Assembly (NCBI GenBank): GCA_002221725.1 | Contig: NJFT01000001.1 | Coordinates: 186,001-250,000 of the forward strand | DNA from: Scedosporium boydii | Lineage: Eukaryota > Ascomycota > Sordariomycetes > Microascales > Microascaceae | DNA: 64,000 nt | Direction of reading: 5' to 3' | In this document: positions 32,853 to 43,881 of the stretch, piece by piece | How the letters are laid out: every line of letters begins with the position of its first letter | Position numbering within the stretch: the stretch's first letter is position 1 | Made by a program: the position numbers and the translations under genes | The notes under the pieces: generated by a model | Database searches by the model: none | What the model saw: only the letters and a program-made list of their open reading frames with translations | Told to the model about the DNA's origin: nothing

Positions 32853-34376
32853 GGTGAAAGTCAGTTTGTTTCTTGTCCTTGTGTGATGAAAGGTTATCGT
32901 GCTGAGGAGGAAGTGAGAAGAAGTGTGGGTGCTTGGAGATACTTGAAGGGGCTAAAAGGACTGTCGAGATCTTCTCAGTGAAGGTTTTTCTGGTGAAGGA
33001 GGATGATTCACTTCCCATGATTAGGGCAAAGCAACAGGAGCTCCTTCCATATCAGCCAGAGGCAGGTTGGGTGCAATGATCCTTCCCATTTGATGTGAGA
33101 ACCCAATCCTCTTCTCTCCCTTTCTCTTGGTAGGATCAGAGTGTTTTGATATGCTCAAAGCGTGGACTCCGAAAGGTATACCCTATCAAACCTTGACCGA
33201 AATGCGAAATACCACACCCTCGGCCGAGGCGCAACCTTGCCGATCCGGCTGCCTCGCCTAGCTCCAGACCATCCGACGATTCTTCAGCTCGGAGCGCAAG
33301 GTGGTGATGGGGCTAGAGTTGTGCAAGCCATAGCGATGATGCTTTTAATATCGCCCACCTCACATCAAACTAGATAGCAAAGTATAGTAAGGGCTTATCT
33401 TATGACTGGGGCAGGACAAGTCTTCATGTCTATGCTGTTGTATGTGATATCATTGATGGCTTTTTCGTCAGAGGCAGTAGGTCATCACCACCAAGCTATC
33501 ACCGGCAGTTCACGTCTACAGTCTCCCTTTCCTACAAAACGAAGGAATTCGATTCTGATATATAGATGCGATCGGTTTCCACCAACTGCATTGTGCTCCA
33601 CGCTCCAGTTGAGTTGAAGTTGAGGACTTACACGGACATGGCCTGGAGGATGACCGAGTCGCCGGCAAAAACTACAGACGCGGACACCTACATAAAATAC
33701 ACCGGCGCTCTAAGTAATCTGGAATTGAAATCTATCTCTGTATTCTCCAGGTAACATTTGAAGCGTGCCCTAGAAGGTTCGACAAATCGTAGTGTAAGAT
33801 CCCTTCGACTACTTCGTAGGTCTCTGCACTAATCTCTATCCACCTCTCTCCTCTTGCCTTGGCAACTTTAATTTCTTGCCCCCACAGTCCTCGGAGCCCT
33901 ATGAAATCCTTCGTGTAATATCGCCATCTGGCGAGTTGCTCTTATTTCGAACAGCGTTGATCGGCGTGCCGTCTGCGGTATCTTGCATGAGGCGTCTCTC
34001 CGCATACAAGCTCATTGGCTACACAGGTCAACACCGCTGATGATCACCCTGTGAGGTGCCATTTGCGCGATGCATTTTCTATCTCAGCCCCCTGCGGCGT
34101 CTGTTGTTGAGAAAAATCATCTCCGTATAAGTAGAAAGAGCCCGATGACCCCCAAGATTCCTTCCCATAAAGACTGTACAACGTAGACTGTGTTGCCAGA
34201 TCGAGGTGCATATCAACTCCGGCCAGGTTGTCATCACGCAATTCTTCCATCATTTCGCACACATTCGCATCCATCCGAGTGCCTCCATCAGATTGACCAT
34301 TGGCTGCCATTTAAACTACTACTTGTACTTGTCTAAATTAAAATCTCCTGTCACGAATCCAATACGCTCTCAAAAA
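32853..34376. other. Intergenic divergent region
   Basis: Divergent upstream space of the secreted-protein gene and fluG. The frame of fluG is open upstream for 57 codons from 34206, but protein similarity begins after the ATG at 34377. No other gene was seen. Confidence 0.5.
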
Positions 34377-37088
34377 ATGACGGAGACCACTGGCGACAAC
34401 GATCAAGCCGGTCAAGATCGGCTCAGCCATGTCATCAAGACCACCCCCGTCGTCGACAACCATGCCCATCCCTTACTCCTCCCCACAGCACTGTCATCGT
34501 ATCCGTTCGAGGGCGTCGTGTCGGAGGCAAACGGGGAGGCTCTTTCGTTTACGCTATCATCCCTTGCTCATATAAGGGCCACGAAGCAGCTTGCTACTCT
34601 TCATTCATGCGCGCCGACATGGGAGGCTGTTGTGAAAGCGACCGAGGATAAGAGGGATCTAGAAAAATACGACGCTTGGATCGGTCGGTGTCTTTCGGGG
34701 ACTGAGACTATTCTCGTCGACGATGGGATTGGTAATCCCGATGAGCTTTGCCGTTATGGCGATTTGTCGGCTTACACGAAGAGTCCCTGCCGGAGGGTCG
34801 TTCGCATCGAGCGAGTAGTTGAGGATATTCTCAACAACTTGATTGAAGCTGCTGGAAACCTGGGGCCTGACCCTAATACTATTAAAATTAAAGAAGTCGC
34901 AGCTCAGTTCGACGACGAGATCTCGGCTGCTCTGAAGGACCCTCTAGTTGCCGCATTCAAATCGGTAATCTGCTACCGGACGGGGTTGAAGATTCCAGGG
35001 TTCTCTCCAGGGTCACTGGCTGATAGTACTCTCAACAATGAGTTTGTCCGTCGGAAATATGCACCTGACACTTCACGATTCCGCCTTCAACAGCCCTACT
35101 TGGGGGAATTCTTCCTACACAGAGTAGCCCAGTTGATTCAAGAAGCTCCGCCACATTCGCGCAAGGTCCTACAGATTCACACCGGATTCGGAGACAACGA
35201 CTTGGATCTCACCCTATCTTCTCCTTCCCACCTACGAGCCTTCATCCGTGCCTATCCGTCTGTCCAGATTGTCCTCTTGCATGCCGGATACCCCTTTTCA
35301 AGAGAGGCTGGCTACCTGGCTAATACCTATGCTAATGTATGGGTGGATGTTGGCGAGGTGTTTCCGTGTGTAAGCCGGGCTGGGCAGGAGGATGTCCTGC
35401 ATCAACTTCTCGAATTGACTCCTTGGTCCAAGTTGTTGTTTAGTACCGACGGGAACTTCTTCCCAGAGATGTACTACTTAGGCCAGCTTCAGTTCAGAGA
35501 AGTCTTGGAAACGGTTAGTTGGCCAAACTCCCTTTTCTCATGGACTGTATATTCCGAACCGAAGCTGATCTGCGTATATCGCCAGGTTCTCATTGGCTAT
35601 GTTCGTAAAGGTGACCTGACTTGGAAAGATGCCGAGAATATTGCAGTCGGTATCCTGTACCAGAATGCCAATCAGCTCTACGGACTAGAACTCCCAAAGC
35701 CCCAAATCACAACCCAGACCTTCAATCTTGTTGGTTCTCAAATCCAGTCAAGCACCACCCCGCAACACTCCCTTCAGATTCTTGACGGCTTCTTGGCACA
35801 AGAGCCAGACATTCGATACCTACGTCTCTACTGGAATGATATGACCGGAACACCACGTGTTCGAGCTGTGGATATCGACCATGCGAAGAAGCGCCTCAAG
35901 GAGGGCAGTTTCTGCGTCGGCATCACCACAGCATCTCTGGGGCTTATGCAAAATGACACCCTCGCTCCTGGTACGACGCCCACAGGCGAGTTCAGGTTCC
36001 ACCCGGACTGGTCATGGGTGAAGCGCGGCCCGCGGCCAGGTCACCTCTCGGTGTATGGGGAGTTCAGAACAGCCGGCGGCTCAGCATCTCCTCTCTGTCC
36101 CCGATCCACTCTGAAGAAAATCGTGAAATCCGCACGCTCGTCTGGCTATGAATTCCTCCTTGGATTTGAGCTTGAGCTCGTCCTCATGCAGAAGGAAATA
36201 GACACCGGCACCATTGCCCAGAATCAGCACAGCGACGGCCACTGTTGGTCATCATCTCGCATGCTTGACCGCCCCATCTTCTCCGATATCATCGAAAAAG
36301 CCATCTCTTATCTGCGAAGCGTCGATGTTTCCATTGAACAGGTCCACGCCGAGAGTGCCCCGGGCCAGTTCGAAGTGGTCATCCCCGCAGCCCCTACCGT
36401 CCAAGCCATCGATAACCTTCTCTTCGTCAGAGAGGTTATTGCCTCCGTAGCTGCCGCTTCCAACTACCGCATGACTCTTCACCCGAAACCTTTTAGCATG
36501 GCCGCCGGCAACGCAGCCCATGTTCACATGTCGATATCCTCCCCCGGCGGAGACGATCCTGCCGTCTATGAGAGCTTCTACGCAGGAGTCCTAGATCACT
36601 TGCGGGGCATATGCGCCTTTACATATAGCCATCCAGCGAGTTACGAACGGGTTCTTGACGGCTGCTGGGCCGGTGGGAGGTGGATTGCCTGGGGTACCCA
36701 GAACCGTGAGGCACCTTTACGCAAGATAAAAGATAGCCACTGGGAGCTCAAGTGCATGGACGGGATAGCCAACCCCTATCTCGCCATGGCGGCTGTTCTA
36801 AGTGCCGGTGTGAACGGAATTCTCACAAAGACGAAGCTTAGGCAGAAGGATTGCCCCCAGGATCCAGCTTCACTCTCACCGTCAGAGAAAGCTTCTTTTG
36901 GGATCGTAGAGATGTTGCCTGGCAACCTTTCTGAGGCGCTTGACAACCTGCGAAGGGATAGGGGCCTCTGTAACGTGATAGGCCAGGAGTTGGTAGAGAG
37001 ATATTCCGCCGTTAAGAGAGTTGAAATCAAAAACTATGAGTCTATGGGTCTTGAAGAGAGGAGGCAATGGGTGTTGGCACACTATTAG
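34377..37088 (+). CDS. fluG: FluG: amidohydrolase-glutamine synthetase fusion
   Basis: Developmental regulator of conidiation, first described in Aspergillus nidulans. Two exons, 34377-35513 and 35586-37088, encode 879 aa (A. nidulans FluG is 865). The N-terminal half (about residues 20-400) is an amidohydrolase-2 domain with the metal motif VVDNHAHPLLLP, VLQIHTGFGDNDLDL and VLLHAGYPFSREAGYLAN. The C-terminal half (about 420-879) is a glutamine-synthetase-I-like domain with FLLGFELELVLM, GNAAHVHMSIS, AWGTQNREAPLR and NPYLAMAAVLSAG. The 72-nt intron is a multiple of three and reads through, but it has GTTAGT and CAG ends and removing it restores the protein. I start at 34377 (AAAATGACGG) because upstream residues look non-coding. 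The GS half may not be catalytic; this is not decidable here. Confidence 0.94.
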   Translation: MTETTGDNDQAGQDRLSHVIKTTPVVDNHAHPLLLPTALSSYPFEGVVSEANGEALSFTLSSLAHIRATKQLATLHSCAPTWEAVVKATEDKRDLEKYDAWIGRCLSGTETILVDDGIGNPDELCRYGDLSAYTKSPCRRVVRIERVVEDILNNLIEAAGNLGPDPNTIKIKEVAAQFDDEISAALKDPLVAAFKSVICYRTGLKIPGFSPGSLADSTLNNEFVRRKYAPDTSRFRLQQPYLGEFFLHRVAQLIQEAPPHSRKVLQIHTGFGDNDLDLTLSSPSHLRAFIRAYPSVQIVLLHAGYPFSREAGYLANTYANVWVDVGEVFPCVSRAGQEDVLHQLLELTPWSKLLFSTDGNFFPEMYYLGQLQFREVLETVSWPNSLFSWTVYSEPKLICVYRQVLIGYVRKGDLTWKDAENIAVGILYQNANQLYGLELPKPQITTQTFNLVGSQIQSSTTPQHSLQILDGFLAQEPDIRYLRLYWNDMTGTPRVRAVDIDHAKKRLKEGSFCVGITTASLGLMQNDTLAPGTTPTGEFRFHPDWSWVKRGPRPGHLSVYGEFRTAGGSASPLCPRSTLKKIVKSARSSGYEFLLGFELELVLMQKEIDTGTIAQNQHSDGHCWSSSRMLDRPIFSDIIEKAISYLRSVDVSIEQVHAESAPGQFEVVIPAAPTVQAIDNLLFVREVIASVAAASNYRMTLHPKPFSMAAGNAAHVHMSISSPGGDDPAVYESFYAGVLDHLRGICAFTYSHPASYERVLDGCWAGGRWIAWGTQNREAPLRKIKDSHWELKCMDGIANPYLAMAAVLSAGVNGILTKTKLRQKDCPQDPASLSPSEKASFGIVEMLPGNLSEALDNLRRDRGLCNVIGQELVERYSAVKRVEIKNYESMGLEERRQWVLAHY

Positions 37089-37174
37089 AAACAGCGAGAT
37101 GGGGAATACAACGCAAAATAAACACCTCTAGTATCTTATACTACGAATAAGATGCTTCGTCGAGCCCACGTTAC

Positions 37175-38031
37175 CTACTTGCTCTCGTTAATAATCGTCT
37201 GAAGCGCCCTCACATACTCCTCAACATCCCTCGCCCCAATAAGTTTAATATCCCTCTTCTTCCCCTCAATCACAATATGCGGCACAGCCGAAACCCCATC
37301 CAACCTCTGCTCTCTAAACAACCTCTTCACCTCCTCCACCCCCTCGTTCCCCTTCACCAACCTCTTCACATAGCCCTCCTCCAACCCAGCTTCCACACCC
37401 GCCGCCTCCAGCGTCTCATCCGCACTGGGACTCTGCTCCTCCTCAAAATACCGCCTATACAACTGCCCCAGCACGCCCCACGCCGCCTCGGGCCCCTTCT
37501 CCTTCTGCACCTGCTGCAGGAACCGGTGCGCCGGGAGCGTGTTGGCCATGACGCCCCCGTAGCGGAAGTTGATGCCCTCGGCGGCGCCGACGCCCGCCAT
37601 GCGCGCCTCAAGGAGGGGCCATTGGTCGCCGAACTTTTCTTTGTAGACGGCTTGTTTGGAGACGGGCTCGACGGGGAAGGTGGGGTCGAGTTGGAAGGGG
37701 CGGATGAGGATTGTGAAGGTTACGGCGGCGGAGTCGGGGCCAGAGCGGATTATGTTTAGGGCCTTTTCGAGTCTGGGTGTTTTGGGTTTGTTAGTCGGGT
37801 TAGCGGAAGAGGGTTTATTTTACGCGTGTTAGTGGTGTTAGTGGAGGCATATAGGCCCATCCAAGCTGTGCCAGAGTGCTCTTCTGGATCAATGACTTGC
37901 CTTTTCTTAGCAACGTAGGTCCTAAGAGGCGGAGTGTTAGTTTTTGTTAATCCTTCAATTCTGAGTGAGGATAACGCCGCTTACCAAGGACAGACCGTGT
38001 CCAATGTGAAGAAGATGGTAGATTTGGCCAT
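37175..38031 (-). CDS. DsbA/FrnE-like thioredoxin-fold oxidoreductase
   Basis: Three exons, 38031-37985, 37921-37901 and 37772-37175, encode 221 aa, the usual FrnE-type DSBA length. The N-terminus is MAKSTIFFTLDTVCPWTYV. The active-site position is C-P-W-T, so the resolving cysteine is missing and a dithiol/disulfide cycle is unlikely. Fungal relatives often share CPWT, and the fold resembles GST-kappa. Further family blocks are FTILIRPFQLDP, GINFRYGGVMANT, AHRFLQQVQ and GVSAVPHIVIEGK (cis-Pro loop). Exon 2 is 21 nt. Intron 1 is 63 nt (GTAAGC...TAG). Intron 2 (128 nt, 37773-37900) starts GCAAGT after AG and ends CAG, a GC-AG intron. The final exon switches from C-ending to G-ending codons. 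Confidence 0.88.
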
Positions 38032-38429
38032 GATCAAATGAATTGCTGGATCCCAAAATGGGTAAAGAGTCGAAAATGAATCACAGAGTGTGCCGGATCA
38101 AAAGGTTAAGTTCAGGTTCGAGTGGTCATAGGACAGCTCAATGACGACATCTCGGAAAAAAGAGGCTCAGAATCGCAAACTGGGGGAAACCTTCCCCGTT
38201 TATATTAATCCCCACCATCACCGGAGAAAGGAACAATAGAACAATCGAAATCCCAAGCCAAGGACACCTGGATGACAAATCGACTCTAAATGATTTGATA
38301 TCAAATCCCGATCCATCATGAATATTTCAAACGAAGCATCAATCGCATCCGATCCGTGCCCCATTGCCAAAGAGTCGCCAATCATCAAAATCAACGTTCT
38401 TTTGTTGGCAACCCGCAGAAAACCCAAGT
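38032..38429. other. Intergenic region
   Basis: 398 bp upstream of the DsbA-like gene and downstream of NOP13, on the same strand. No gene was seen. Confidence 0.5.
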
Positions 38430-39521
38430 CTAAGCGGCAACCGTTTCGGACGCCATCGACGAGTTGCCGTCACGGCCCTGAGCATCTGGCCGCTTGTCCT
38501 TGCCGAATCTCTTCTTGTAGCGTGCCTGGTCGTCCTCGGCCATTTCAATTTTCAGGTTCCTACCCTTGAGCTTGTTAACCCACCACTTCCGCATCTTGTA
38601 CTTCCTCTTCTCCTCGCCGTCCTTGGCATCGGCGTCGGCATCGGCGGCGCCTTCGTCTTTCGCCTCTTGAGGTTCCCGGAAGTCGTCTTCCGTCAAGATC
38701 TCTTCCTTGATCTTGACGAAACCCTTGGCGGCCCAAGAAGCGGCCTCGGGAGTCTTAAACTTGACCCAGCCGTAACCCTTGCACTTGCCCGTATCTTCAA
38801 ATGTAGCCACCTTTACCCACTCGATTTCGCCGCACTTCTCGAAGTGACTCCATAGATCGTCCTCGTTGGTAGCGAAACCGAGGTTGCCCACGAACACTTT
38901 GCGGTTCGTGTTCTTGGCCAACTCGGCTTCCGTGGTAGCCTCCGCCGTGGTTTCTGTCTTTTCCTTCTTCGGGCGTCCCTCGAATGACGTAGAATTCTTG
39001 ATGAGCAGACTTCGGTATCCTAGTTTGTTCTCGGACAACGCAATGGCGGCCATCTGCGCCCCAATCCCGTCAAAGTCGACGTAGGCGAAACCTTTGTTCA
39101 TCGGTTTATTATCCTCCCTGCCTCTGCCTCTCGCCTTGTCTTTGTTCATAGGCATCTTTATCCTCGTGACGGATTCCTCCAGAACGACGCCTCCCGAGTT
39201 GTCAACCAACCATTGCTTCAGCTCGGCGGGAGTCACCGTGAAAGGCAGGTTGCCTATCCAAACACCGTGCTCTGACCGCTTCGCCTTGTCATCCTTGGTA
39301 TCCTCTCCGTCCTTCTCGTCATCGCTGTTTGCGCCCTTCGCGGGAAGCTTCTTTCCCTTCTTCAATGCACGCTTCGCTCGCTTGGAGGGTGGTTCGGGAG
39401 CGTTCAAGTCGACCTCGATTTCGTCGACGGTGGATTTGCGCTTCTTTGATTTTTCCGAATCGGATGTCGGGCTGGCATCGCGCGACGTGCCCCCACGAAG
39501 GGTCTCTTCGTCTTTAGACAT
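38430..39521 (-). CDS. NOP13: Nucleolar RNA-binding protein Nop13-like
   Basis: Single exon, 363 aa. A charged N-terminus with basic runs (KSKKRKS, KRAKRALKKGKKLP) is typical of nucleolar proteins. It precedes two RRMs. RRM1 has GVWIGNLPFTVTP as RNP2 and GFAYVDF as RNP1 (about residues 85-185). RRM2 has KVFVGNLGFATNEDDL and GYGWVKF (about 210-270). An acidic stretch and a Lys/Arg-rich tail (KWWVNKLKGRNLKIEMAEDD) follow. The order and spacing fit the Nop13 family, nucleolar pre-ribosome-associated proteins. Nop13 versus another two-RRM nucleolar protein is not fully settled. No intron is needed. Confidence 0.8.
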   Translation of the reverse strand: MSKDEETLRGGTSRDASPTSDSEKSKKRKSTVDEIEVDLNAPEPPSKRAKRALKKGKKLPAKGANSDDEKDGEDTKDDKAKRSEHGVWIGNLPFTVTPAELKQWLVDNSGGVVLEESVTRIKMPMNKDKARGRGREDNKPMNKGFAYVDFDGIGAQMAAIALSENKLGYRSLLIKNSTSFEGRPKKEKTETTAEATTEAELAKNTNRKVFVGNLGFATNEDDLWSHFEKCGEIEWVKVATFEDTGKCKGYGWVKFKTPEAASWAAKGFVKIKEEILTEDDFREPQEAKDEGAADADADAKDGEEKRKYKMRKWWVNKLKGRNLKIEMAEDDQARYKKRFGKDKRPDAQGRDGNSSMASETVAA

Positions 39522-40560
39522 GGCTGGGATGTAGTATGGGTTAAAGTATAATCGAAGTCAATTTGTGGTGAATTGAATGCTCGGAGTGCAATTGTGCTTC
39601 CTTGAACTTTTTCACGGGATTTCATTTTGCTTTATTTTTTTCTAATCGATAAGCAATTTTTTGCAATCTTTCCTCTTTCAGCCTGATAAGATAAGACGGG
39701 ATGGTGCCCCGCACTAATACGGACCGTCAAAGTTACACAGTCTGGCAACAATCTTTTTCAGGGTCGGATTAACCAAAAACCCCATCAATCTAATCTCTAC
39801 TGTGTAGAATTCATCAATTGATATCAATCATTTGGATATTCGCTCCTCCTCTTCCAACAACAGCTGCACATCGTCGGGTCTTATTTTAATATCGACCATC
39901 GATGCGGCATGCGGCAACAACACTGGCAGCAACTAATCTTGATTTCACTCTAGTGTCTGATCTTGACATTTTGTGTCAGGCAACATGAGCGGGGATCTGG
40001 AACACCCTGCTCCGTACACAGGTACTTCGTAATAGTTTGTTGCAAGGCGGACATCGGGCAATGTCTTGTAGTATTGCTCACCCACAGCTAAAATCCGGCT
40101 TTTCTTATGCATGTCAAATGATAGCCGTTTGATTCCATTTTGCGATTAGACGAACACTGCCCTAACACAGCGTTCAACTAACCTGCATAGTTCGCACCCT
40201 CAGCTCCTGCAGCCATGGAAGAAGCAAGTTTGGCGGGGAAGAGGCACACGACGAACTCTGAGGATAGTCTTGGGTTGCGCTCTCTTATACCTGTAAAAGG
40301 GTATGAGCCTGTTGTATTATGTCCATTTCCTCTCCCTCACCCCCCCCCCCAGCAATTCGATGTCAACTTCATAAGCTGCCACATGACTTTGTCGACGTCG
40401 TCAACTGGCCGTTGGTGGAAATATGTTATTGCATCTGTCATCACTCCGAGCCCTTTATTTGAAAACCTGACAGGTTGTCCACGGCGTAGCCATCCAGATT
40501 GCGGCAATGGAAAGCATGGGCATCTATACGCGGATGACATCAAAGCTCGCTCAAGTAAGC

Positions 40561-40580
40561 GTTCGTAGGCGTTCGTAGGC
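40561..40580. repeat. Tandem 10-mer gttcgtaggc x2
   Basis: Two exact copies, plus a partial third (GTTC) and a leading GC on the 5' side. Confidence 0.7.
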
Positions 40581-40767
40581 GTTCAAGAGTAGTCGTTACA
40601 AAGTATTGACATGTGTTAGAAGGATGACGACATGGCGACGCCAGTTCCTTTCTTCAAGTTCACTCATGATGAACCATTCGCCCCGAGTCGTTGCACCTTC
40701 GGCGGAAAAAGCGGTATGAATAAATACGAGCCTGTATTTCTTCCTCCTCTCCCTCCTCTTCTTATTC

Positions 40768-40776
40768 TTTTTTTTT

Positions 40777-40820
<44 letters not shown>
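40768..40820. repeat. 53-nt poly(T) tract
   Basis: 21 T, one C, then 31 T on the plus strand, preceded by a CT-rich stretch (CCTCCTCTTC type). It is by far the longest homopolymer in the window. Confidence 0.9.
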
Positions 40821-42782
40821 CCTTTTCTCTTTTTGGCATAATATGGCTGAGGGTTATATTGGTCAAAAAAGAAAAGAGGTGTGACATGGTCAAAAAGCCT
40901 AATCCTTGTTTCCATAGAACGGCCATATTAGGTGCAATTATATCCATGTGGGATAACAGAAACAACATTGAACGGAGCAGGAAGAATAGAAGCGCCATCC
41001 TCGGGACATTTACAAAGCTTACATCCATATGAGCGGCGGAATTGATGGGTCTGAGGCTCAATTGAAAGCAACACCCCAGAGTACTCGTTAAATTGTCCAC
41101 GAAGTAAACTGCCAGGAAGCATATTGATGCCTTTTTATTTTCTCTCCCTCTGCTACAAGGATTCATCAGCTCCCCGTCCGAATTCCTTCGGACACACGCC
41201 CTCGGCGATAATCTTGATGAGAGTGACGAATCCGGCAGGTAGTCTGGTATGTTGAAGGCGAGCTTTCTCGATCCCTGCCCGGAATTCGGTAATATCCCAC
41301 ATGATGTACCAAGCCTTCCCAAACAAGGATCCAAGGGCACCGATCGGCGTACATATAAAATAAAAGTTGCTGTGAGTTGTGGTCAATATCAATATCTGCG
41401 AATGAAATGACGAGCACAGCCGAACAATTAGGGTCTGTGATGGAGCTGATCCATTCCCACACACCCCCTCCTCCCTCAACCCCCCCTCGTGTGTGGAGGC
41501 TGCGTGGAGGTTGCGAAGCGAATTACGTCTGAGCGGGCCTGCTCAACCTGAATAAAGGCGAAGATTTTAGGAGGCGGGGAGCTAGTACTTCGTACTGGTG
41601 ATTTAATAACAAGACGGGTTAAGAGTGATTGGTTTGGGTGGATGGTTGAGAACTTGGTGTGTGACTTGTTAAGTATTGATATTACTTGATGGTGATGTGC
41701 AAAGCAACGTGAAGTATCAATGGCTACCTCAAGTCTGCCGTGGCACTTTGGCGGCATTTTTTTTTGTGCAGACCCGGTCCTGACTTCTCACTGGACTGAG
41801 AATGAGGATGGATAGCCCTGTCATGGCTCCCTTCGTGGCCTTGACCCACCATGCGGGTGGAAAGGTCTTGGTTGGCAAAGAGACAACCTTGATGATGGGT
41901 TCCTGGGATCCCTCTTCCTGCCATTTACGCACGAAGTACATTACTTTCCAGCACGATGCCAGCCATCTGCACTATCCCATACAGCTTCGTACCAATCGGG
42001 CAGCCAGTCACCACAGTTGCACTTCAGTCCTTGCCACTTGGTTTGCATTGATGCCGCCAGGCGCGAGGAGCACCCCACCAGCATTACACTACCCTTGACG
42101 CACACCCCCCTTTCCCCACCCCAGGATAACCCCTCCACCCTGTGACGCACTACCACCGAGCGCTAGGCGGTATGGTTGAGCTAGCGCCTGCTGGTTGCTG
42201 GTCCTGTTGGCACCCCAAAAGGGTGCAGCACGGCTAATACTTTGGTAGGTTGGCCACACTCCCGCACGCTGCTGCCAGGCGCTGCACTGTGTGCCGTGTT
42301 AAAACGAAACTCCCGCACCCGCCATCGTTGGATGAAGTAGTGCTGTGTACACTGCACTAAACTGCACTACGTACTAATACACTATGCTACACTACTGCTG
42401 TACACTACTGTATTGGAGCCAAATCGGCCTGGCTTGGCGGGCAATCCAACATTGATAACTCAGTCGCCTGCTCCACTTGTCATCCGCCCATCCACAGGCC
42501 CGACTCCTTTTATTTCCTGAACTTCCCTTTTCACCTTCCCACTTTTTCATGAAAACACAACACACACAAACACATCAAAGTTGTCTCTCTTTCCACTCCG
42601 CCTCCTCCTCCTTCTTCACCCGCCATCTAACCTTTATCCTTCATTCGACCTTTCCTATGCCTAGCCTTCACAGGCTAATTTAATTTTCTGGCTGTCGTTG
42701 TCGAGGAAATTCCTGCCTGCACTCACGACTTCTTTTGGTTGCCTGGGCACCTCTGGCATCTTCATCTCGGGAGTGGCAGAAG

Positions 42783-43881
42783 ATGAACGTCTTGCTTTCC
42801 CCTCAGCCGCCACCTCTCTCTCATCCTCATCAATACAACTCCTCTAGAGTCTCCCCTTCAAGGCCTCGTAAGTTTCCGTTTCCTTCATTTTCGTTTATTT
42901 CTTGGGTAGTTTTATCATTACCCGACATCGCCGCCATCCCTTCTTCATCTCCACATTACCTCGGATCCTTCCTTTCTTTTCTTGCACCCAGCTTAACCGC
43001 TCCTAGTCATGGCCGGTTTGTTCACCAATCCTGACCCCTTTTCAGTATCGCCCTATACGACAAACATGTCGAGCCGAAAGCGAAGACTCGATGACGACGG
43101 CGATGAGATGGCCGTATCGCCCAACACATCTCCCGCCCTTCCCGCCCGCCAGCTCGCCCGTCCATCCAAGAAGATCCGATCGAGTGAAATCGTCGGTAGA
43201 CCCCTCGCTCTCCATCGCCTCCTCGAAACCCTAGACACAAACCAACTCCGCACCGTATTGGAGCGGATATGCGATCGCCACCCTGAGATCGGTCAGGAGG
43301 TTGTCAACAGCGCTCCCCGACCGACCGTCCCCTCAGCCCTCGGTGTTCTCCAAGAATACCAGGAGCGATTAAAGGCTGCCATGCCTTACGGCAATTCGAG
43401 TTCCGAATACGTTTATTACCGAGTGAAGCAGCCTCTCATTGCTCTTCTCGACGCCATTGCCGATTTCACCCCTCAGTATCTGCCTCCCGTTGAGACGCAA
43501 GCCACTGCCTCTCTCCAGTATCTCGATGGCGTCACGAAGGTCATCCACTCTCTCCCCGACTGGGACTCTCAGTCATACCGACATCACAAGGAGAATGCCT
43601 ACGAAGAGATCTCGAAGGCCTGGGCACTCGTCATCAGTGAGGCCGCTAAACGTGGTGGCGGATTCGTCTTGCACACTGGTGGTTGGGATCAACGCTTGGC
43701 AAAACACAACGAGCAGTCTGGAAATTTACTCCTGGGCGCCCTGAATGCCATGGCCACCAGCGTCGGCTGGATTGGTAGCGCTCCTCCTGCTGCCCAACCC
43801 TCGCCCTCCGACCCCGCCTCGATTCGCAACCAACTCATGTCTGGCACTTATGGCTCTCCTGTCAAGGTCGGACCCTGGTAA
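42783..43881 (+). CDS. STS1: Nuclear proteasome tether Sts1/Cut8
   Basis: Anchors the 26S proteasome at the nuclear envelope (S. pombe Cut8, S. cerevisiae Sts1). The conserved domain is unmistakable: GRPLALHRLLETLDTNQLRT, then EYVYYRVKQPLIALLDAIAD, YLDGVTKVIHSLPDW and ISKAWALVISEAAKRGGGF. The N-terminal basic RKRR and KKIR clusters fit nuclear import. I prefer a two-exon model, 42783-42867 and 43007-43881 (319 aa). The upstream ATG gives MNVLLSPQPPPLSHPHQY, like other filamentous-fungal Cut8 N-termini. It is followed by a GTAAGT donor, a CTTAAC branch site and a TAG acceptor that keep frame (139-nt intron). A single-exon alternative would start at ATG 43009 (290 aa). Confidence 0.88.

Larger units (their letters stand above)
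39522..42782. other. Gene-poor region with low-complexity tracts
   Basis: 3.3 kb without a convincing gene. It holds the palindrome-rich TCAATTGATATCAATC at about 39813, a GTTCGTAGGC tandem at 40561-40580, the poly(T) tract at 40768-40820 and CACTA-rich sequence at 42340-42415. A minus-strand frame ending at 41153 (tail KAWYIMWDITEFRAGIEK) looks faintly protein-like, but no splice structure or upstream exon was found. Confidence 0.45.

Noticed and set aside
37277..37759. Plus-strand ORF over the DsbA-like gene
   Set aside because: Leu/His/Pro repeats mirror the skewed codons of the real minus-strand gene, which has domain motifs and splice sites.
41153..41479. Minus-strand ORF ending in a protein-like segment (KAWYIMWDITEFRAGIEK)
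   Set aside because: Upstream residues look random, no acceptor joins it to another exon and no family is recognised. A tBLASTn hit in related fungi would revive it.
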